A DNA stretch of 64,000 nt from Streptomyces sp. LHD-70 (GTDB taxonomy: Bacteria; Actinomycetota; Actinomycetes; Streptomycetales; Streptomycetaceae), in the NCBI RefSeq assembly GCF_031157275.1, contig NZ_JAVIFW010000003.1:310001-374000 (forward strand), written 5' to 3'. Of the stretch, positions 42,613 to 51,740 are shown in pieces. The translations under genes and the position numbers were made by a program. Under the pieces are notes generated by a model. It was not told where the DNA came from, did no database searches, and was given only the letters and a program-made list of their open reading frames with translations. Within the stretch, counting starts at the first letter, position 1, and each line of letters opens with the position of its first letter.

Positions 42613-43335
42613 ATGTTCACCTCCAAGGGGCCGACCCTGCGCGAACTGGCCGAACAGGCGCTGACCTCCGTGGAGCGGGGCTACGACCTCCTCGCCCCCA
42701 AGTTCGACCACACCCCGTTCCGCACCCCGGACCGCTTCCTCGAAGCCACCGAGTCCGCGCTCACCCGCCTCGGCCCCTTCGACTCCGGCCTCGACGTGTG
42801 CTGCGGCACCGGCGCCGGGCTCGACGTCCTGCGCGCGGTCTGCCGTCGTCGAGTCACGGGCGTCGACTTCAGCGCCGGCATGCTCGATCGGATCCGGGGG
42901 GACGAGCCCGGCCCGCCCGCCGTGCATCGCGTACGGGGCGACGCCCGCGCACTGCCGTTCGGCGCCGCCTTCGACCTGGCGGTCAGCTTCGGTGCGTTCG
43001 GCCACTTCCTGCCGGCCGAGCGGCCCGGACTGTTCGCCGAGGTGCACCGGGTGCTCCGGCCAGGCGGCGTCTTCGCCTTTCCGGTCGCCGCCCCGCCCCG
43101 AATCGGCACCCCGATGCACTGGACGCTGCTCGGCTTCGACGTGGCGATGCGGGTGCGGAACCGGGTGTGGCGGCCGCCGTTCGTCATGTACTACCGCACG
43201 TGGCCGCTGGGCGCGGTCCGGGCGGATCTGGAGCGTGCGGGGTTCGTGGTCGAGCTGCACGCTCTGGAGGAGTTCGGCCGCAGGGCGGACGGGAGTCCGC
43301 GGTGCCGGTTGGTGGTGGCCCGCAAGCCGGGGTGA
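42613..43335 (+). CDS. SAM-dependent methyltransferase (class I)
   Basis: A 240-residue cytosolic methyltransferase. Motif I is LDVCCGTGAGLDVLR (about 61-75), an acidic motif II is VTGVDFSAGMLDR, and VRGDARALPFGAAFDLAV and EVHRVLRPGGVFAFPV are motifs post-II to IV of the ubiE-like Methyltransf_11 family. No substrate-defining domain is attached. The ATG follows a TAGGGT -10 by 6 bases. The acceptor is unknown. Confidence 0.87.
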   Translation: MFTSKGPTLRELAEQALTSVERGYDLLAPKFDHTPFRTPDRFLEATESALTRLGPFDSGLDVCCGTGAGLDVLRAVCRRRVTGVDFSAGMLDRIRGDEPGPPAVHRVRGDARALPFGAAFDLAVSFGAFGHFLPAERPGLFAEVHRVLRPGGVFAFPVAAPPRIGTPMHWTLLGFDVAMRVRNRVWRPPFVMYYRTWPLGAVRADLERAGFVVELHALEEFGRRADGSPRCRLVVARKPG

Positions 43336-43363
43336 GGTCACCCGTACGGCCGTGTGATCTTTT

Positions 43364-43485
43364 CCCCTCCCCGCCCCTTCCCGAAATATGCGGGCCAAAT
43401 TCAGCCCCTCCGGCGATTGAGGAGCGGGGTCCGGGGCGGAGCCCCGAGGCCGACCGCAGGTCTTTCGGGAAGGGGCGGGGAGGGG
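43364..43485. repeat. 122-base intergenic element with perfect 23-base terminal inverted repeats
   Basis: The arms (43364-43386 and 43463-43485) are exact reverse complements and contain CCCCGCCCCTTCCCGAAA. The interior carries CCCCTCCGGCGATTGAGGAG and GGGGTCCGGGGCGGAGCCCC, the Streptomyces intergenic block also present in the opposite sense near 38100. The last 19 bases of the right arm recur at 45732-45750. Non-coding. Confidence 0.85.
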
Positions 43486-43573
43486 ATACACAACCCGCCC
43501 GGCCCCGGATGCGCCAGGTGCACCACTCCGCGATGCTCACCCCGTACCGCCATGCGACGAGAGGTGTGCCGGA

Positions 43574-44941
43574 ATGCAGGACGACGCCCACGACCTCCCC
43601 GCCACCGTCGACGCCCTGATGGACGGCCTCCGCTCCGACCTCGAGGAGCTCGCCGCCATCCCGTCCGTGGCCTTCCCCGGCTTCCCCTCAGGGCCCGTCC
43701 ACGAGGCCCACGACCTGCTCGTCCGGCTGCTGCGCGAGGCGGGCGTCCAGAACGTCGACCGCATCGACCTGCCCGACACCGCGCCCGTCGTGTTCGCCGA
43801 GATCCCGCCCCCCGACCCGGCCGCGCCCACCGTGCTGCTCTACAGCCACTACGACGTCCAGCCGCCCGGCGACGAGTCCCTGTGGCTCTCCCCGCCCTTC
43901 GAGCCGACCCGCGTCGACGGCGGACTGCGGGCGCGCGGCATCGCCGACGACAAGTCCAACGTCATCGCCCACCTCGGCATGCTGCGGGCGTACGGCGGCA
44001 GGCCCCCGGTCGGCGTCAAGATCGTGTTCGAGGGCCAGGAGGAGTACGGCAGCGCCTTCGACACGTATCCGCAGACCAGGCCCGAGCGGTTCGCCTGCGA
44101 CGCCATGGTCATCGCCGACCTCGGCAACCTCCGCCCCGGAACGCCCACCCTGACCACCGGACTGCGCGGAGCGAGCGAGGTCGTCGTCGAGGTCCGCACC
44201 CTCGAAGAGCCGCGCCACAGCGGCGGGTTCGGCGGTGCCGCACCCGACGCCCTGCTCGTCCTCATCAAGGCCCTCGCCACCCTGCACGACGTGCACGGAG
44301 ACGTTGCCGTGGAGGGCCTGCGCCGCGAATCCTGGCCCGGCACCGGCTACACCGAGGACGAGTTCCGCACCCTCGCCGGAGTCCACGACGACCTGCCGCT
44401 GCTCGGCTCCGGCGAACTCGGCGAGCGGCTCTGGAGCGGGCCCGCCATCACCGTCATCGGCCTGGACGCGCCGACCGTCGAGGGCGCCGCCTCCGCCGTC
44501 GTGCCGTACGCCCGCGCCAAGCTCAACCTGCGCTTCCACCCCCGGCAGGACCCGACCGAGGCACAGGCCCGGCTCGTCGACCACCTGCGCTCGCTGCGCC
44601 CCTTCGGCGTGCCCCTGACCGTCACCCCCGGCGACACCGGGCCCGGTTACGAGGCCGCCACCGAAGGACCCGCCTACCGCGCCGCCCGCACCGCCCTCCA
44701 GGAGGCCTGGGGCGAGGACGCCGCGTACGTCGCGAGCGGCGGCTCCATCCCGCTGGTCAACGGGCTCGCCCAGGCCGCGCCCGACGCCGAGGTGCTGCTC
44801 TTCGGCGCGCAGGACAGCATGTGCAACCTGCACGCCCCCAACGAGCGCGTCCTGTTCTCCGAACTGCGCAACACGGTCCTCGCGATGTGCGCGTTCGTAC
44901 GGGAGTACGCGACGGACTTCCGTAGGGACACGGCTGGATGA
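43574..44941 (+). CDS. M20-family metallopeptidase (dipeptidase)
   Basis: A 455-residue zinc exopeptidase of the M20/carnosinase-like group. Metal and catalytic motifs: VLLYSHYDVQPPGDESLW (His and catalytic Asp), ARGIADDKSNVIAHL (bridging Asp), FEGQEEYGS (catalytic Glu and ligand Glu), VIADLGN-type Asp and the late His in CNLHAPNERV. The lid domain insertion at about 200-330 mediates dimerisation. It cleaves short peptides in the cytosol. The ATG at 43574 is the first after a GAGAGGTG stretch. Its stop overlaps the start of a 36-residue membrane protein. Confidence 0.9.
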   Translation: MQDDAHDLPATVDALMDGLRSDLEELAAIPSVAFPGFPSGPVHEAHDLLVRLLREAGVQNVDRIDLPDTAPVVFAEIPPPDPAAPTVLLYSHYDVQPPGDESLWLSPPFEPTRVDGGLRARGIADDKSNVIAHLGMLRAYGGRPPVGVKIVFEGQEEYGSAFDTYPQTRPERFACDAMVIADLGNLRPGTPTLTTGLRGASEVVVEVRTLEEPRHSGGFGGAAPDALLVLIKALATLHDVHGDVAVEGLRRESWPGTGYTEDEFRTLAGVHDDLPLLGSGELGERLWSGPAITVIGLDAPTVEGAASAVVPYARAKLNLRFHPRQDPTEAQARLVDHLRSLRPFGVPLTVTPGDTGPGYEAATEGPAYRAARTALQEAWGEDAAYVASGGSIPLVNGLAQAAPDAEVLLFGAQDSMCNLHAPNERVLFSELRNTVLAMCAFVREYATDFRRDTAG

Positions 44942-45048
44942 GCAGGCCCGTCGGTGGTGCTGCCCACCTGCGGTTCGTCCGGCCGCTCCTGGCCATCCTG
45001 TCCGTGCTGATCTGCGCCTTCGTGGCGCTCGGCGCGATCATGACCTGA
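44938..45048 (+). CDS. Small single-span membrane protein
   Basis: A 36-residue frame starting in the ATGA overlap with the peptidase stop: MSRPVGGAAHLRFVRPL, then a hydrophobic span LAILSVLICAFVALGAIM. The positive N-terminus suggests N-in orientation. The translational coupling and clean membrane helix favour a real gene, but codon statistics cannot decide at this length. It is closed by TGA 12 bases before the convergent AhpD-like gene. Confidence 0.55.
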   Translation: MSRPVGGAAHLRFVRPLLAILSVLICAFVALGAIMT

Positions 45049-45059
45049 GGTGTTGGCGC

Positions 45060-45542
45060 TCAGTCGGCCAGCGCTGCGAACATGCCCGGCTCGTACGACC
45101 CTCCAGGGTTGTTCACGATCACGTTCAGCCGCGTGGCCGCGTTGATCACGGCGATCACGCAGACGAGGGCGCCGATCTGGTCGTCGTCGAAGTGCTTCCG
45201 CGCCGCCGCCCAGGTCTCGTCGGTCACGCCCCGGCCGTCGAGCAGCGTGCCCTCCTCGGCGAGCGCGAGCGCGGCCCGCTCCGGTTCCGTGAACACCGTG
45301 GTGTGCCGCCAGACGGCGACCAGGCCGAGCCGCAGCGCGCTCTCACCGGCCGCCGCGGCCTCTTTGTTGTGCGCGTCGACGCAGAAGCCGCAGCCGTTGA
45401 GCTGCCCGACCCGCAGCTCGACCAGCTCCCGCACCGCCTTCGGCAGCGTCGACTGCTCCAGCGGCAGTGCGGCGTTGAAGAACCGCTTGGCGACCTTCGC
45501 GGCGGTCGGGCTGCTCGTCATCAGGTTGAAACGGGGTTCCAT
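45060..45542 (-). CDS. AhpD-like carboxymuconolactone decarboxylase family protein
   Basis: A 160-residue all-helical protein with the peroxidase-type motif CGFCVDAHNKEA (CxxC plus His, about 51-62), preceded by VRELVELRVGQLNG. This is the AhpD-like redox form rather than the decarboxylase form, using the two Cys to reduce peroxides or recycle partners. GGGAGGA lies 9 bases before the ATG at 45542. A dyad 92 bases upstream (45634-45651) may be its operator. Confidence 0.88.
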   Translation of the reverse strand: MEPRFNLMTSSPTAAKVAKRFFNAALPLEQSTLPKAVRELVELRVGQLNGCGFCVDAHNKEAAAAGESALRLGLVAVWRHTTVFTEPERAALALAEEGTLLDGRGVTDETWAAARKHFDDDQIGALVCVIAVINAATRLNVIVNNPGGSYEPGMFAALAD

Positions 45543-45633
45543 GGCGTACGTCCTCCCGGCCTTGGCGCGGGCTCGGTGCGCCGCGCCGTACGCACATAGG
45601 ACGCCGGGACCATCTGTTCTGTGACAGCAGGGT

Positions 45634-45651
45634 GTGTGACGTGGGTCATAC
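45634..45651. promoter_or_regulatory. Operator-like dyad upstream of the AhpD-like gene
   Basis: GTGTGAC / GTCATAC arms with one mismatch around GTGG. It lies in the upstream region of the minus-strand AhpD-like gene. Regulator unknown. Confidence 0.3.
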
Positions 45652-45731
45652 TTCGGTGCTTCCGGAGCGCATCTCGGGCCCGCTGGCAGATCGGGCGCAG
45701 CCCCCCGGAGCGCTGGCCGCGGAGGACTTCA

Positions 45732-45750
45732 GGGAAGGGGCGGGGAGGGG
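45732..45750. repeat. Solitary arm of the 43364-43485 element
   Basis: A 19-base match to the right arm of the larger element (GGGAAGGGGCGGGGAGGGG), with no partner arm nearby. It looks like a remnant. Confidence 0.6.
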
Positions 45751-45775
45751 AGACCGCGATCGCGCAACCCCGCCC

Positions 45776-46924
45776 TCACGCCGCCCCCACACAAGACCGC
45801 AGCGCCGAGATCAACCGGTTCGCCCGGTCGTCCCCATGGCCCACCATGCGATTCGCCACGTACGCGAAGCCCACGCCGAACTCGTCGTCCCCGAAGGCGA
45901 ATTGACCTCCCGCACCGTCATTGCCGAAGCTGCGCGCCCCGAGCAGCGGGCGGAACGACGGAGAGTCGAGCAGGAAGCCCGAGCCCCAGCGCACCCCCAT
46001 GTCGAGCCCCAGCCACGAAGGCCCGGACGACACCTCCCGTACCGCATCGGTCACCGTCGACTCGGACAGCAGCCGCGGCGCGCCGTCGATGCCGGTCGCG
46101 GCGGCCGCGTAGAGCCCCGCCAGGCCGCTCGCCGAGGCCAGCGCCCCGGAACCCGGCAACTCCATGGCGAGCAGCGCCGGGTCGTTCCAGCCGTGCGGCT
46201 GGTCCAGGCCGGGGAAGGCGAGCGCGCCGTTCATCGTCACGATGCGCGTCAGCAGATGCTCGGGCCCCGGCATCGCGGGCCGCCCCTCCGCCTCCACAAG
46301 GCGGGCCCGCCCGGCCAGTTCGGCCTCGGACGCGCCGATCCACGCGCGCAGCCCCAACGGCTCGGCGACGGTCCGGCGGAAGTGGGCGCCCGGCGTGTAC
46401 CCGGTGATCCGCCGCACCACCTCACCGAGCAGGAAACCGAGCACCTGCCCGTGGTACTCGTACGCCGAACCCGGCTCCCACAACGGCTTCTGCTCTTCGA
46501 TGGCCTGGACCACGGGCGTCCACGCGGCGATCTCGTCGAACGACAGCGACGCGTCGAGCGCCGGCACACCCGCCCGGTGCCCGAGGACCATGCGGCAGGT
46601 CACGGACTCCTTGCCGTTGCGCGCGAACTCCGGCCAGTAGCGGGCCACCGGCGCGTCCGGATCGAGCAGTCCCTGCTGCGCGAGGAGGTGTACGGAGACG
46701 GCCACCAGGCCCTTCGCGCAGGAGAACACCGGCACGACCGTGTCCTGCTGCCAGGGCCGCCCGCTGCGCTCGTCGGCCACCCCGCCCCACAGCTCCACGA
46801 CCTTGCGGCCGCCCACGAACACCGTGGTGGCGGCGCCCAGTTCGGGGAAGTCGTCGAAGTTCCCGGCGAAGGCGTCGGCCACGGCGCCGAACCCCTCGTC
46901 CACCCAGCCCTGCTGCGCTGCCAC
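45776..46924 (-). CDS. Serine hydrolase of the beta-lactamase/class C (EstB-like) family
   Basis: A 382-residue enzyme with the SxxK motif in VPVFSCAKGLVA (Ser about 68) and a YxN-like YEYHGQVLGF (about 155). The H-x-G strand comes late (GNDGAGGQFAF region replacing KTG). HRAGVPALD lies where esterases of this group have HTSG. There is no signal peptide, so a cytosolic esterase is more likely than an antibiotic-degrading enzyme. Start is GTG at 46924; the ribosome site is weak. Confidence 0.83.
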   Translation of the reverse strand: MAAQQGWVDEGFGAVADAFAGNFDDFPELGAATTVFVGGRKVVELWGGVADERSGRPWQQDTVVPVFSCAKGLVAVSVHLLAQQGLLDPDAPVARYWPEFARNGKESVTCRMVLGHRAGVPALDASLSFDEIAAWTPVVQAIEEQKPLWEPGSAYEYHGQVLGFLLGEVVRRITGYTPGAHFRRTVAEPLGLRAWIGASEAELAGRARLVEAEGRPAMPGPEHLLTRIVTMNGALAFPGLDQPHGWNDPALLAMELPGSGALASASGLAGLYAAAATGIDGAPRLLSESTVTDAVREVSSGPSWLGLDMGVRWGSGFLLDSPSFRPLLGARSFGNDGAGGQFAFGDDEFGVGFAYVANRMVGHGDDRANRLISALRSCVGAA

Positions 46925-47046
46925 TGCCGTCGTCCGTTCCTGGTGTGCGTACGCGGATCTCCGTCCGCCGGTGCGAGGGCAGACCGGCGCACGCTATGCG
47001 CTCGCGCGCGGGGACTGCCACCGAATTACGCGCGGGAGCGCACGAA

Positions 47047-47550
47047 TCAGGTGAGGGACCGGCTGAAGCGGAGTGCCGGTTCCTCGCTGAAGGGCGACTC
47101 GCCGACGCTGAGGGTCGTCTCGCCGACGCAGCGGAAGCCCGTACGCGTGAGGACCGCGCGTGAGCCCGCGTTCACCCGGGTGGTCTCCGCGAACAACAGG
47201 TGCAGGCCGTACGAGTCGGCGGCGAGCCGGAGGATCCTGTGCACGGCGGTGGTGGCCAGGCCGCGGCCGGCCGCGCGTTCGGCGATGCGGTAGCCGAGGT
47301 GGGCCGTGCCGTCCTCCACGTCGACGAGGTTGATCCGGCCGAGCACCGAGCCGTCCTCGTCGACCACGACGTGGAAGTGGCAGGCGCCGGCGGCCTGTTC
47401 GGCGAGCCGGGCCTGATGGAGGTCGGCGAACTCCGTGAAGTACGCGTCGCCCCGGTCCGGAACCCACTGCGCGAAGTAGGCACGGTTCTCCCGCTCGAAG
47501 TCGAGCAGAGCGGGGGCGTGTTCGGGGCGCAGGCGCTGGAGTTCGGGCAT
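47047..47550 (-). CDS. GNAT acetyltransferase (RimJ/RimL-like)
   Basis: A 167-residue N-acetyltransferase using acetyl-CoA. Motif A is visible as YRIAERAAGRGLATTAVHRI (Q/RxxGxG/A type), preceded by LGRINLVDVEDGTAHLG and followed by FAETTRVNAGSRAVLTRTGF, the usual C-terminal pair. RimJ/RimL relatives acetylate N-termini of proteins or small amines. The ATG at 47550 starts MPELQRLRPEHAPALLDFE. Confidence 0.86.
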   Translation of the reverse strand: MPELQRLRPEHAPALLDFERENRAYFAQWVPDRGDAYFTEFADLHQARLAEQAAGACHFHVVVDEDGSVLGRINLVDVEDGTAHLGYRIAERAAGRGLATTAVHRILRLAADSYGLHLLFAETTRVNAGSRAVLTRTGFRCVGETTLSVGESPFSEEPALRFSRSLT

Positions 47551-47955
47551 GGCGCCACCGTAACGGCTGTGGGGTACGGGTCGACGGCCGCTCGATCGTC
47601 TGATCTTTGCCCGAAGTGTTCGAATCGGGCCCGCGAATTGCCCCGTCTCGAAAGCCGAGTTGACCAGCGCCGATTACGCAGGGCGAAGAACTCCCGCAGC
47701 GGAGGCCTTGGTTCCGTCACCCATGTGGGGCAATGGGGCGCATCCCGCGCTTATGGCGATTCTGTGAAACTGCATTCCTATCCGATGACCGGGGTGCCGG
47801 ACGTCGCGGCGTGGACGGGGTGGTGCGCGCCGCGGCCCCACGGCGGTCCCGGGCCGGATGCGCGTATGCCGGACGCGGCTGGCTCGGCATACGCGGCGGG
47901 GGCTCCGGCGCACCACGGAGCCCCCGCGCAACTTCCCTCCGGCGACTGTCTCCTG
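47551..47955. other. 405-base intergenic stretch
   Basis: No convincing gene on either strand. It has lower G+C at its left half (GATCTTTGCCCGAAGTGTTCG near 47600, GTGAAACTGCATTCC near 47765) than the flanking genes and ends with the ctaD terminator. GATCTTTGCC recalls the ends of palindromic copies 1 and 2, but no partner end is seen. Confidence 0.4.
47896..47927. terminator. Terminator hairpin downstream of ctaD
   Basis: GCGGGGGCTCCG / CGGAGCCCCCGC perfect 12-base stem with an 8-base loop, 28 bases after the ctaD stop on the minus strand. Confidence 0.75.
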
Positions 47956-49683
47956 TCAGTGGCCGCTCCCGCCCCCGGCCCGCAGGCGCTCCTGGTCGGC
48001 GTGCTCGATCGCGATGATCTCCGGATGGTGCAGATCGAACGCCGGGGACTCGGACCGAATGCGCGGCAGCGCCTCGAAATTGTGCCGGGGCGGCGGGCAG
48101 GAGGTGGCCCACTCGAGCGAACGCCCGTACCCCCACGGGTCGGCCATGCCGACCGGCTCACCGTATTTCGTCGTCTTCCAGACGTTGTAGAGGAACGGCA
48201 GAACCGAGAGGCCGAGCAGGAACGCGCTCATCGACGAGACCGTGTTGAGGGCGGTGAATCCATCGGCCGCGAGATAGTCCGCGTACCGCCGCGGCATGCC
48301 CTCCGCGCCCAGCCAGTGCTGCACCAGGAAGGTGCCGTGGAATCCGACGAACAGCGTCCAGAAGCAGACCTTCCCGAGCTGTTCGTCCAGCATTTTCCCG
48401 GTGAACTTGGGCCACCAGAAATGGAATCCGGCGAACATCGCGAATACCACGGTGCCGAACACCACGTAATGGAAGTGCGCCACCACGAAGTACGAGTCGG
48501 AGACATGGAAGTCCATCGGCGGCGAGGCCAGGACGATGCCGGTCAGGCCGCCGAACAGGAACGTGACGAGAAAGCCCGTCGTCCACAGCATCGGCGTCTC
48601 GAAGGAGAGGCTTCCACTCCACATCGTGCCGATCCAGTTGAAGAACTTCACCCCGGTCGGTACGGCGATGAGCATCGTCATGAACGAGAAGAACGGCAGC
48701 AGCACCCCGCCCGTCGCGTACATGTGGTGCGCCCAGACCGTGGCCGAGAGCCCGGCGATGGCGATGGTCGCGCCGATCAGACCCACGTAGCCGAACATCG
48801 GCTTCCGCGCGAAGACCGGAATGACCTCGGAGATGATCCCGAAGAACGGCAGCGCGATGATGTAGACCTCCGGGTGCCCGAAGAACCAGAACAGGTGCTG
48901 CCACAACAGCGCACCCCCGTTCGCCGGGTCGAAGATGTGCGCCCCGAACTTCCGGTCCGCCTCCAGAGCGAAGAGCGCCGCGGCCAGGACCGGGAACACC
49001 ATGATCACGAGAACGGCCGTGAGCAGGACGTTCCAGCAGAAGATCGGCATGCGGAACATCGTCATTCCCGGTGCCCGCATGCAGATGATCGTGGTGATGA
49101 AATTGACCGAGCCGAGAATCGTGCCGAATCCGGAGAACGCCAGGCCCATGAGCACCATGTCCGCGCCGATATCGGGCGAGCGAACCTCGCCCGAGAGCGG
49201 CGTGTACATGAACCAGCCGAAACTCGGCGCCCCGTCCGGCGTCAGAAAAGAGCCCACGGCGATCAGCGAGCCGAAGAGATACAGCCAGTACGCGAACATG
49301 TTCAGCCGCGGAAAGGCCACGTCCGGCGAGCCGATCTGCAACGGCATGATCCAGTTCGCGAACCCGGCGAAGAGCGGTGTCGCGAACATCAGCAGCATGA
49401 TCAGGCCGTGCATCGTGAACGCCTGGTTGAACTGCTCGTTGGAGATCAAGTGCGTGCCCGGACGCGCCAGTTCCGCACGCATCGCGAGCGCGAGCAGACC
49501 TCCGAACATGAAGAACGCGAACGACGTGACCATGTAGAGCGTTCCGATGGCCTTGTGGTCCGTGGTCGTCAGCCACTTCACCACCGTGAGTCCGCGCCCG
49601 GTCTGCCGTGGCGCCGCCTGTGCGTGCGGGGCGCCCTCCTCGGACGCGGGCTGCGGGGATGGGGACGGGGGATGGATGGCCAC
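47956..49683 (-). CDS. ctaD: Cytochrome c oxidase subunit I, orphan paralogue
   Basis: A 575-residue 12-helix haem-copper oxidase core subunit. Ligands are present: low-spin haem a His in [12 protein letters not shown] (about 83), CuB and cross-linked Tyr in [14 protein letters not shown] (about 258-270), CuB His pair in WAHHMYATG (about 310) and haem His in [12 protein letters not shown] (about 395). Proton-channel residues around FNQAFTMHG and GSVNFITTI are retained. The GTG at 49683 starts VAIHPPSP. No ctaC, ctaE or qcr genes adjoin it, so it must use partners from the main operon. The length equals the usual actinobacterial form. Confidence 0.93.
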   Translation of the reverse strand: MAIHPPSPSPQPASEEGAPHAQAAPRQTGRGLTVVKWLTTTDHKAIGTLYMVTSFAFFMFGGLLALAMRAELARPGTHLISNEQFNQAFTMHGLIMLLMFATPLFAGFANWIMPLQIGSPDVAFPRLNMFAYWLYLFGSLIAVGSFLTPDGAPSFGWFMYTPLSGEVRSPDIGADMVLMGLAFSGFGTILGSVNFITTIICMRAPGMTMFRMPIFCWNVLLTAVLVIMVFPVLAAALFALEADRKFGAHIFDPANGGALLWQHLFWFFGHPEVYIIALPFFGIISEVIPVFARKPMFGYVGLIGATIAIAGLSATVWAHHMYATGGVLLPFFSFMTMLIAVPTGVKFFNWIGTMWSGSLSFETPMLWTTGFLVTFLFGGLTGIVLASPPMDFHVSDSYFVVAHFHYVVFGTVVFAMFAGFHFWWPKFTGKMLDEQLGKVCFWTLFVGFHGTFLVQHWLGAEGMPRRYADYLAADGFTALNTVSSMSAFLLGLSVLPFLYNVWKTTKYGEPVGMADPWGYGRSLEWATSCPPPRHNFEALPRIRSESPAFDLHHPEIIAIEHADQERLRAGGGSGH

Positions 49684-49795
49684 GCGAACACCAGGCCTCT
49701 CTGCATGGACGACATCGGCACGGGAGCCCGCCCATGACGGACCCCCGCGACGACGATGTCCCCGCGCGACCGCACGACGCACGGAGCCACTCGGG

Positions 49796-49832
49796 TGCGT
49801 CACCCGGACAGCTCGCCCGTCCGGGTGGCGCA
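49796..49832. terminator. Terminator hairpin downstream of the S1 protease
   Basis: 14-base stem TGCGTCACCCGGAC / GTCCGGGTGGCGCA with one mismatch and a 9-base loop, 13 bases after the protease stop on the minus strand. Confidence 0.7.
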
Positions 49833-49844
49833 CGCCGGGACGAC

Positions 49845-51062
49845 TCAGGCGGTGTGCAGCGTCAGCCCGTACCGCCCGAGTATCTCGTTCACCGGCTGGA
49901 ACCAGGTCTCGCCGCCGCCGGAGCAGTTGCCCCAGCCGCCCGAGGTCACGCCCTGCGCCTGGTCGCCGCTGATGAACGAGCCGCCGGAGTCGCCCGGTTC
50001 GGCGCACACGCTCGTCTTGGTCATCTGGTGCACGGCGCCCTGGCTGTAGTTCACCGTCTCGTTCTTGGCGAGGAGCGTGCCGCAGTGCCAGTGCGTCGTG
50101 GAACCGGAACGGCAGATCGACGCCCCGACCGGCGCCTCGGCCGAACCGCGCACCAGCTGGTCCGGGACCGTGCCCCAGCCCAGGACCACGGGCACCGTCC
50201 ACCAGCCGTTGCCGACACTGACGTACGCGTAGTCGTCGCCCGGGAACGACGAGCCCTGGAAACTGCCGATGTCACTGCCGTCCCAGCCGCGCACACCCGC
50301 CCCCGTCGGCCCGCAGTGCCCGGCGGTCACGAACCCGCCGTGCACGGAGAAGCCGATCGAGCAGCGGACGTTGCCGGTGTAGTACGGGTCGCCGCCCACG
50401 GTCCCGGCCGCGAACGTGGCCGGAGCCTCGGCGACCGCAGCGACGCGTACGGGAACGGCGGCGGTGGAGCGGGCACGCTTCAGGAAGGACCTGACATCGT
50501 TGTCGCCCTGCTGCCCTTCGACCACGCTCACGACGAGCCGGTTCTCCTGCGGGGCCACATGCCAACTCGCCACGCCGCTCGGTGCGTTCAGCCGGTCCAC
50601 ACGGGCCTTGGCGGCGTCGAGCCGGGCGGCGCTGCGCTCGACGATCCGGACGGCGGCGCCGGTCGCCCGTACCGCGTCGGCCTTGTCCTTGCCGGTGAGG
50701 GCGACGGTCAGCCGCCCGTCGGCGCCGCTCCTGGACGGCGTGAACCAGGACCCGCCGTAGGCCGCCCCGGCCGCCTTGCGCGCGGCGCGCTCGGTCCGGG
50801 TGGCTTCGCGTTCGGCGCCGAGCCGGGTACGGGCCTCGGCGGGCGTCAGGTCGAGGTCGCGCCGGAGGGCTTCGAGGAGTGAGCCGGAGGCGGCTTCGGG
50901 CGCGGGCCCGGGCGGGGGAGCGGCGGCGGCGGAGGGGGCGAGGAGGGCGGCTGTGCAGGTGCCGGCGAGGAGTAAGGAGGAGAGGGCGATCCGGGTAGTG
51001 GTCGTACGTCTGGTCTCGCGCCCGGTCTCGCGTCTCGTCTCGCGTCTTGTCTTGCGTCTCAC
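49845..51062 (-). CDS. Secreted S1 (alpha-lytic/streptogrisin-type) serine protease
   Basis: A 405-residue preproprotease. An Arg-rich start repeating RRET precedes a signal peptide ([23 protein letters not shown]). A pro-domain of the alpha-lytic type ([20 protein letters not shown], then a second [19 protein letters not shown] unit) covers about 60-215. The mature protease begins near GGDPYYTGN. The triad is His in FVTAGHCG, Asp in DDYAYVSV and Ser in EPGDSGGSF. Cys pairs CSIG/HCG and CRSG/HCG fit the family. No extra binding domain follows. A LacI-type palindrome lies 50 bases before the GTG. Confidence 0.92.
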   Translation of the reverse strand: MRRKTRRETRRETGRETRRTTTTRIALSSLLLAGTCTAALLAPSAAAAPPPGPAPEAASGSLLEALRRDLDLTPAEARTRLGAEREATRTERAARKAAGAAYGGSWFTPSRSGADGRLTVALTGKDKADAVRATGAAVRIVERSAARLDAAKARVDRLNAPSGVASWHVAPQENRLVVSVVEGQQGDNDVRSFLKRARSTAAVPVRVAAVAEAPATFAAGTVGGDPYYTGNVRCSIGFSVHGGFVTAGHCGPTGAGVRGWDGSDIGSFQGSSFPGDDYAYVSVGNGWWTVPVVLGWGTVPDQLVRGSAEAPVGASICRSGSTTHWHCGTLLAKNETVNYSQGAVHQMTKTSVCAEPGDSGGSFISGDQAQGVTSGGWGNCSGGGETWFQPVNEILGRYGLTLHTA

Positions 51063-51111
51063 GATGAGGACCCTTTCGTCGTTCCCGGAGACGGGGTGGA
51101 ACAGGGTGGGG

Positions 51112-51125
51112 TGAGAGCGCTCTCA
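51112..51125. promoter_or_regulatory. LacI-family operator upstream of the S1 protease
   Basis: TGAGAGCGCTCTCA is a perfect 14-base palindrome with the central GCGC typical of LacI-family sites. It differs by one base per half from the Streptomyces CebR site TGGGAGCGCTCCCA. Confidence 0.65.
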
Positions 51126-51288
51126 GAACTGGCCGAGGCGGAGCTTAGAAGAGCCGCCTCGGCCATGTCCATACCAAGTCGTGAAGTTGTACGCGGAGGG
51201 GGTGTGCCCGGGGGATCCCTTACGCGCAGGGGGAGTTGGTCCCGCTCATACGCGGCCGGTGCTCATGCCCGAGGGCCACGGCAGGCTC

Positions 51289-51609
51289 TCACGCGTACGG
51301 ATTGTTGCCCTGCGACGGGCCGCCGGACTGCGGCTGGCCGGGCGCGCCCTGGATGCCCTGGCCGCCCTGGCTGCCGGAGCCGTGCGCGAGCAGGCCGTCC
51401 GCCTGGTCCTTCGGCACCTTGTGCTCGGTCCCGCAGAACGTGCACTGCGTCTGGTACGACGTGGCGATCGGGAACAGCGGCACGAAGAACAGCGAGAACT
51501 TCGTGACCTTCTTACGCAGTGAATGGGCGGCGGGATTGCCGCAGTTGCCGCACACCAGCGTGACGATGGCCAGCTGGTACAGATAGCTCTTCGTGCCGAA
51601 GATGATCAC
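51289..51609 (-). CDS. Zinc-ribbon protein
   Basis: A 106-residue protein with a four-Cys zinc ribbon, CGNCGN (about 19-24) and CTFCGTEHKV (about 55-58), separated by a hydrophobic segment (FSLFFVPLFPIATSY). The tail is Gly/Gln-rich and disordered. The GTG at 51609 has GGGAGGGG 6 bases upstream. This is a conserved actinobacterial zinc-ribbon family of unknown role, possibly membrane-associated. Confidence 0.82.
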   Translation of the reverse strand: MIIFGTKSYLYQLAIVTLVCGNCGNPAAHSLRKKVTKFSLFFVPLFPIATSYQTQCTFCGTEHKVPKDQADGLLAHGSGSQGGQGIQGAPGQPQSGGPSQGNNPYA

Positions 51610-51740
51610 GGGCAGCCCCTCCCGGTCCCGGTCGGCCGCCTGCCTTGAGCGACGGCTTGTGCGGTCATCGTACGTGGGTGCTGTACGGGCGGGCACACGG
51701 TCGCGAGAGGGAGGGTACGCGGCGCGACGGTGGCGGCACG

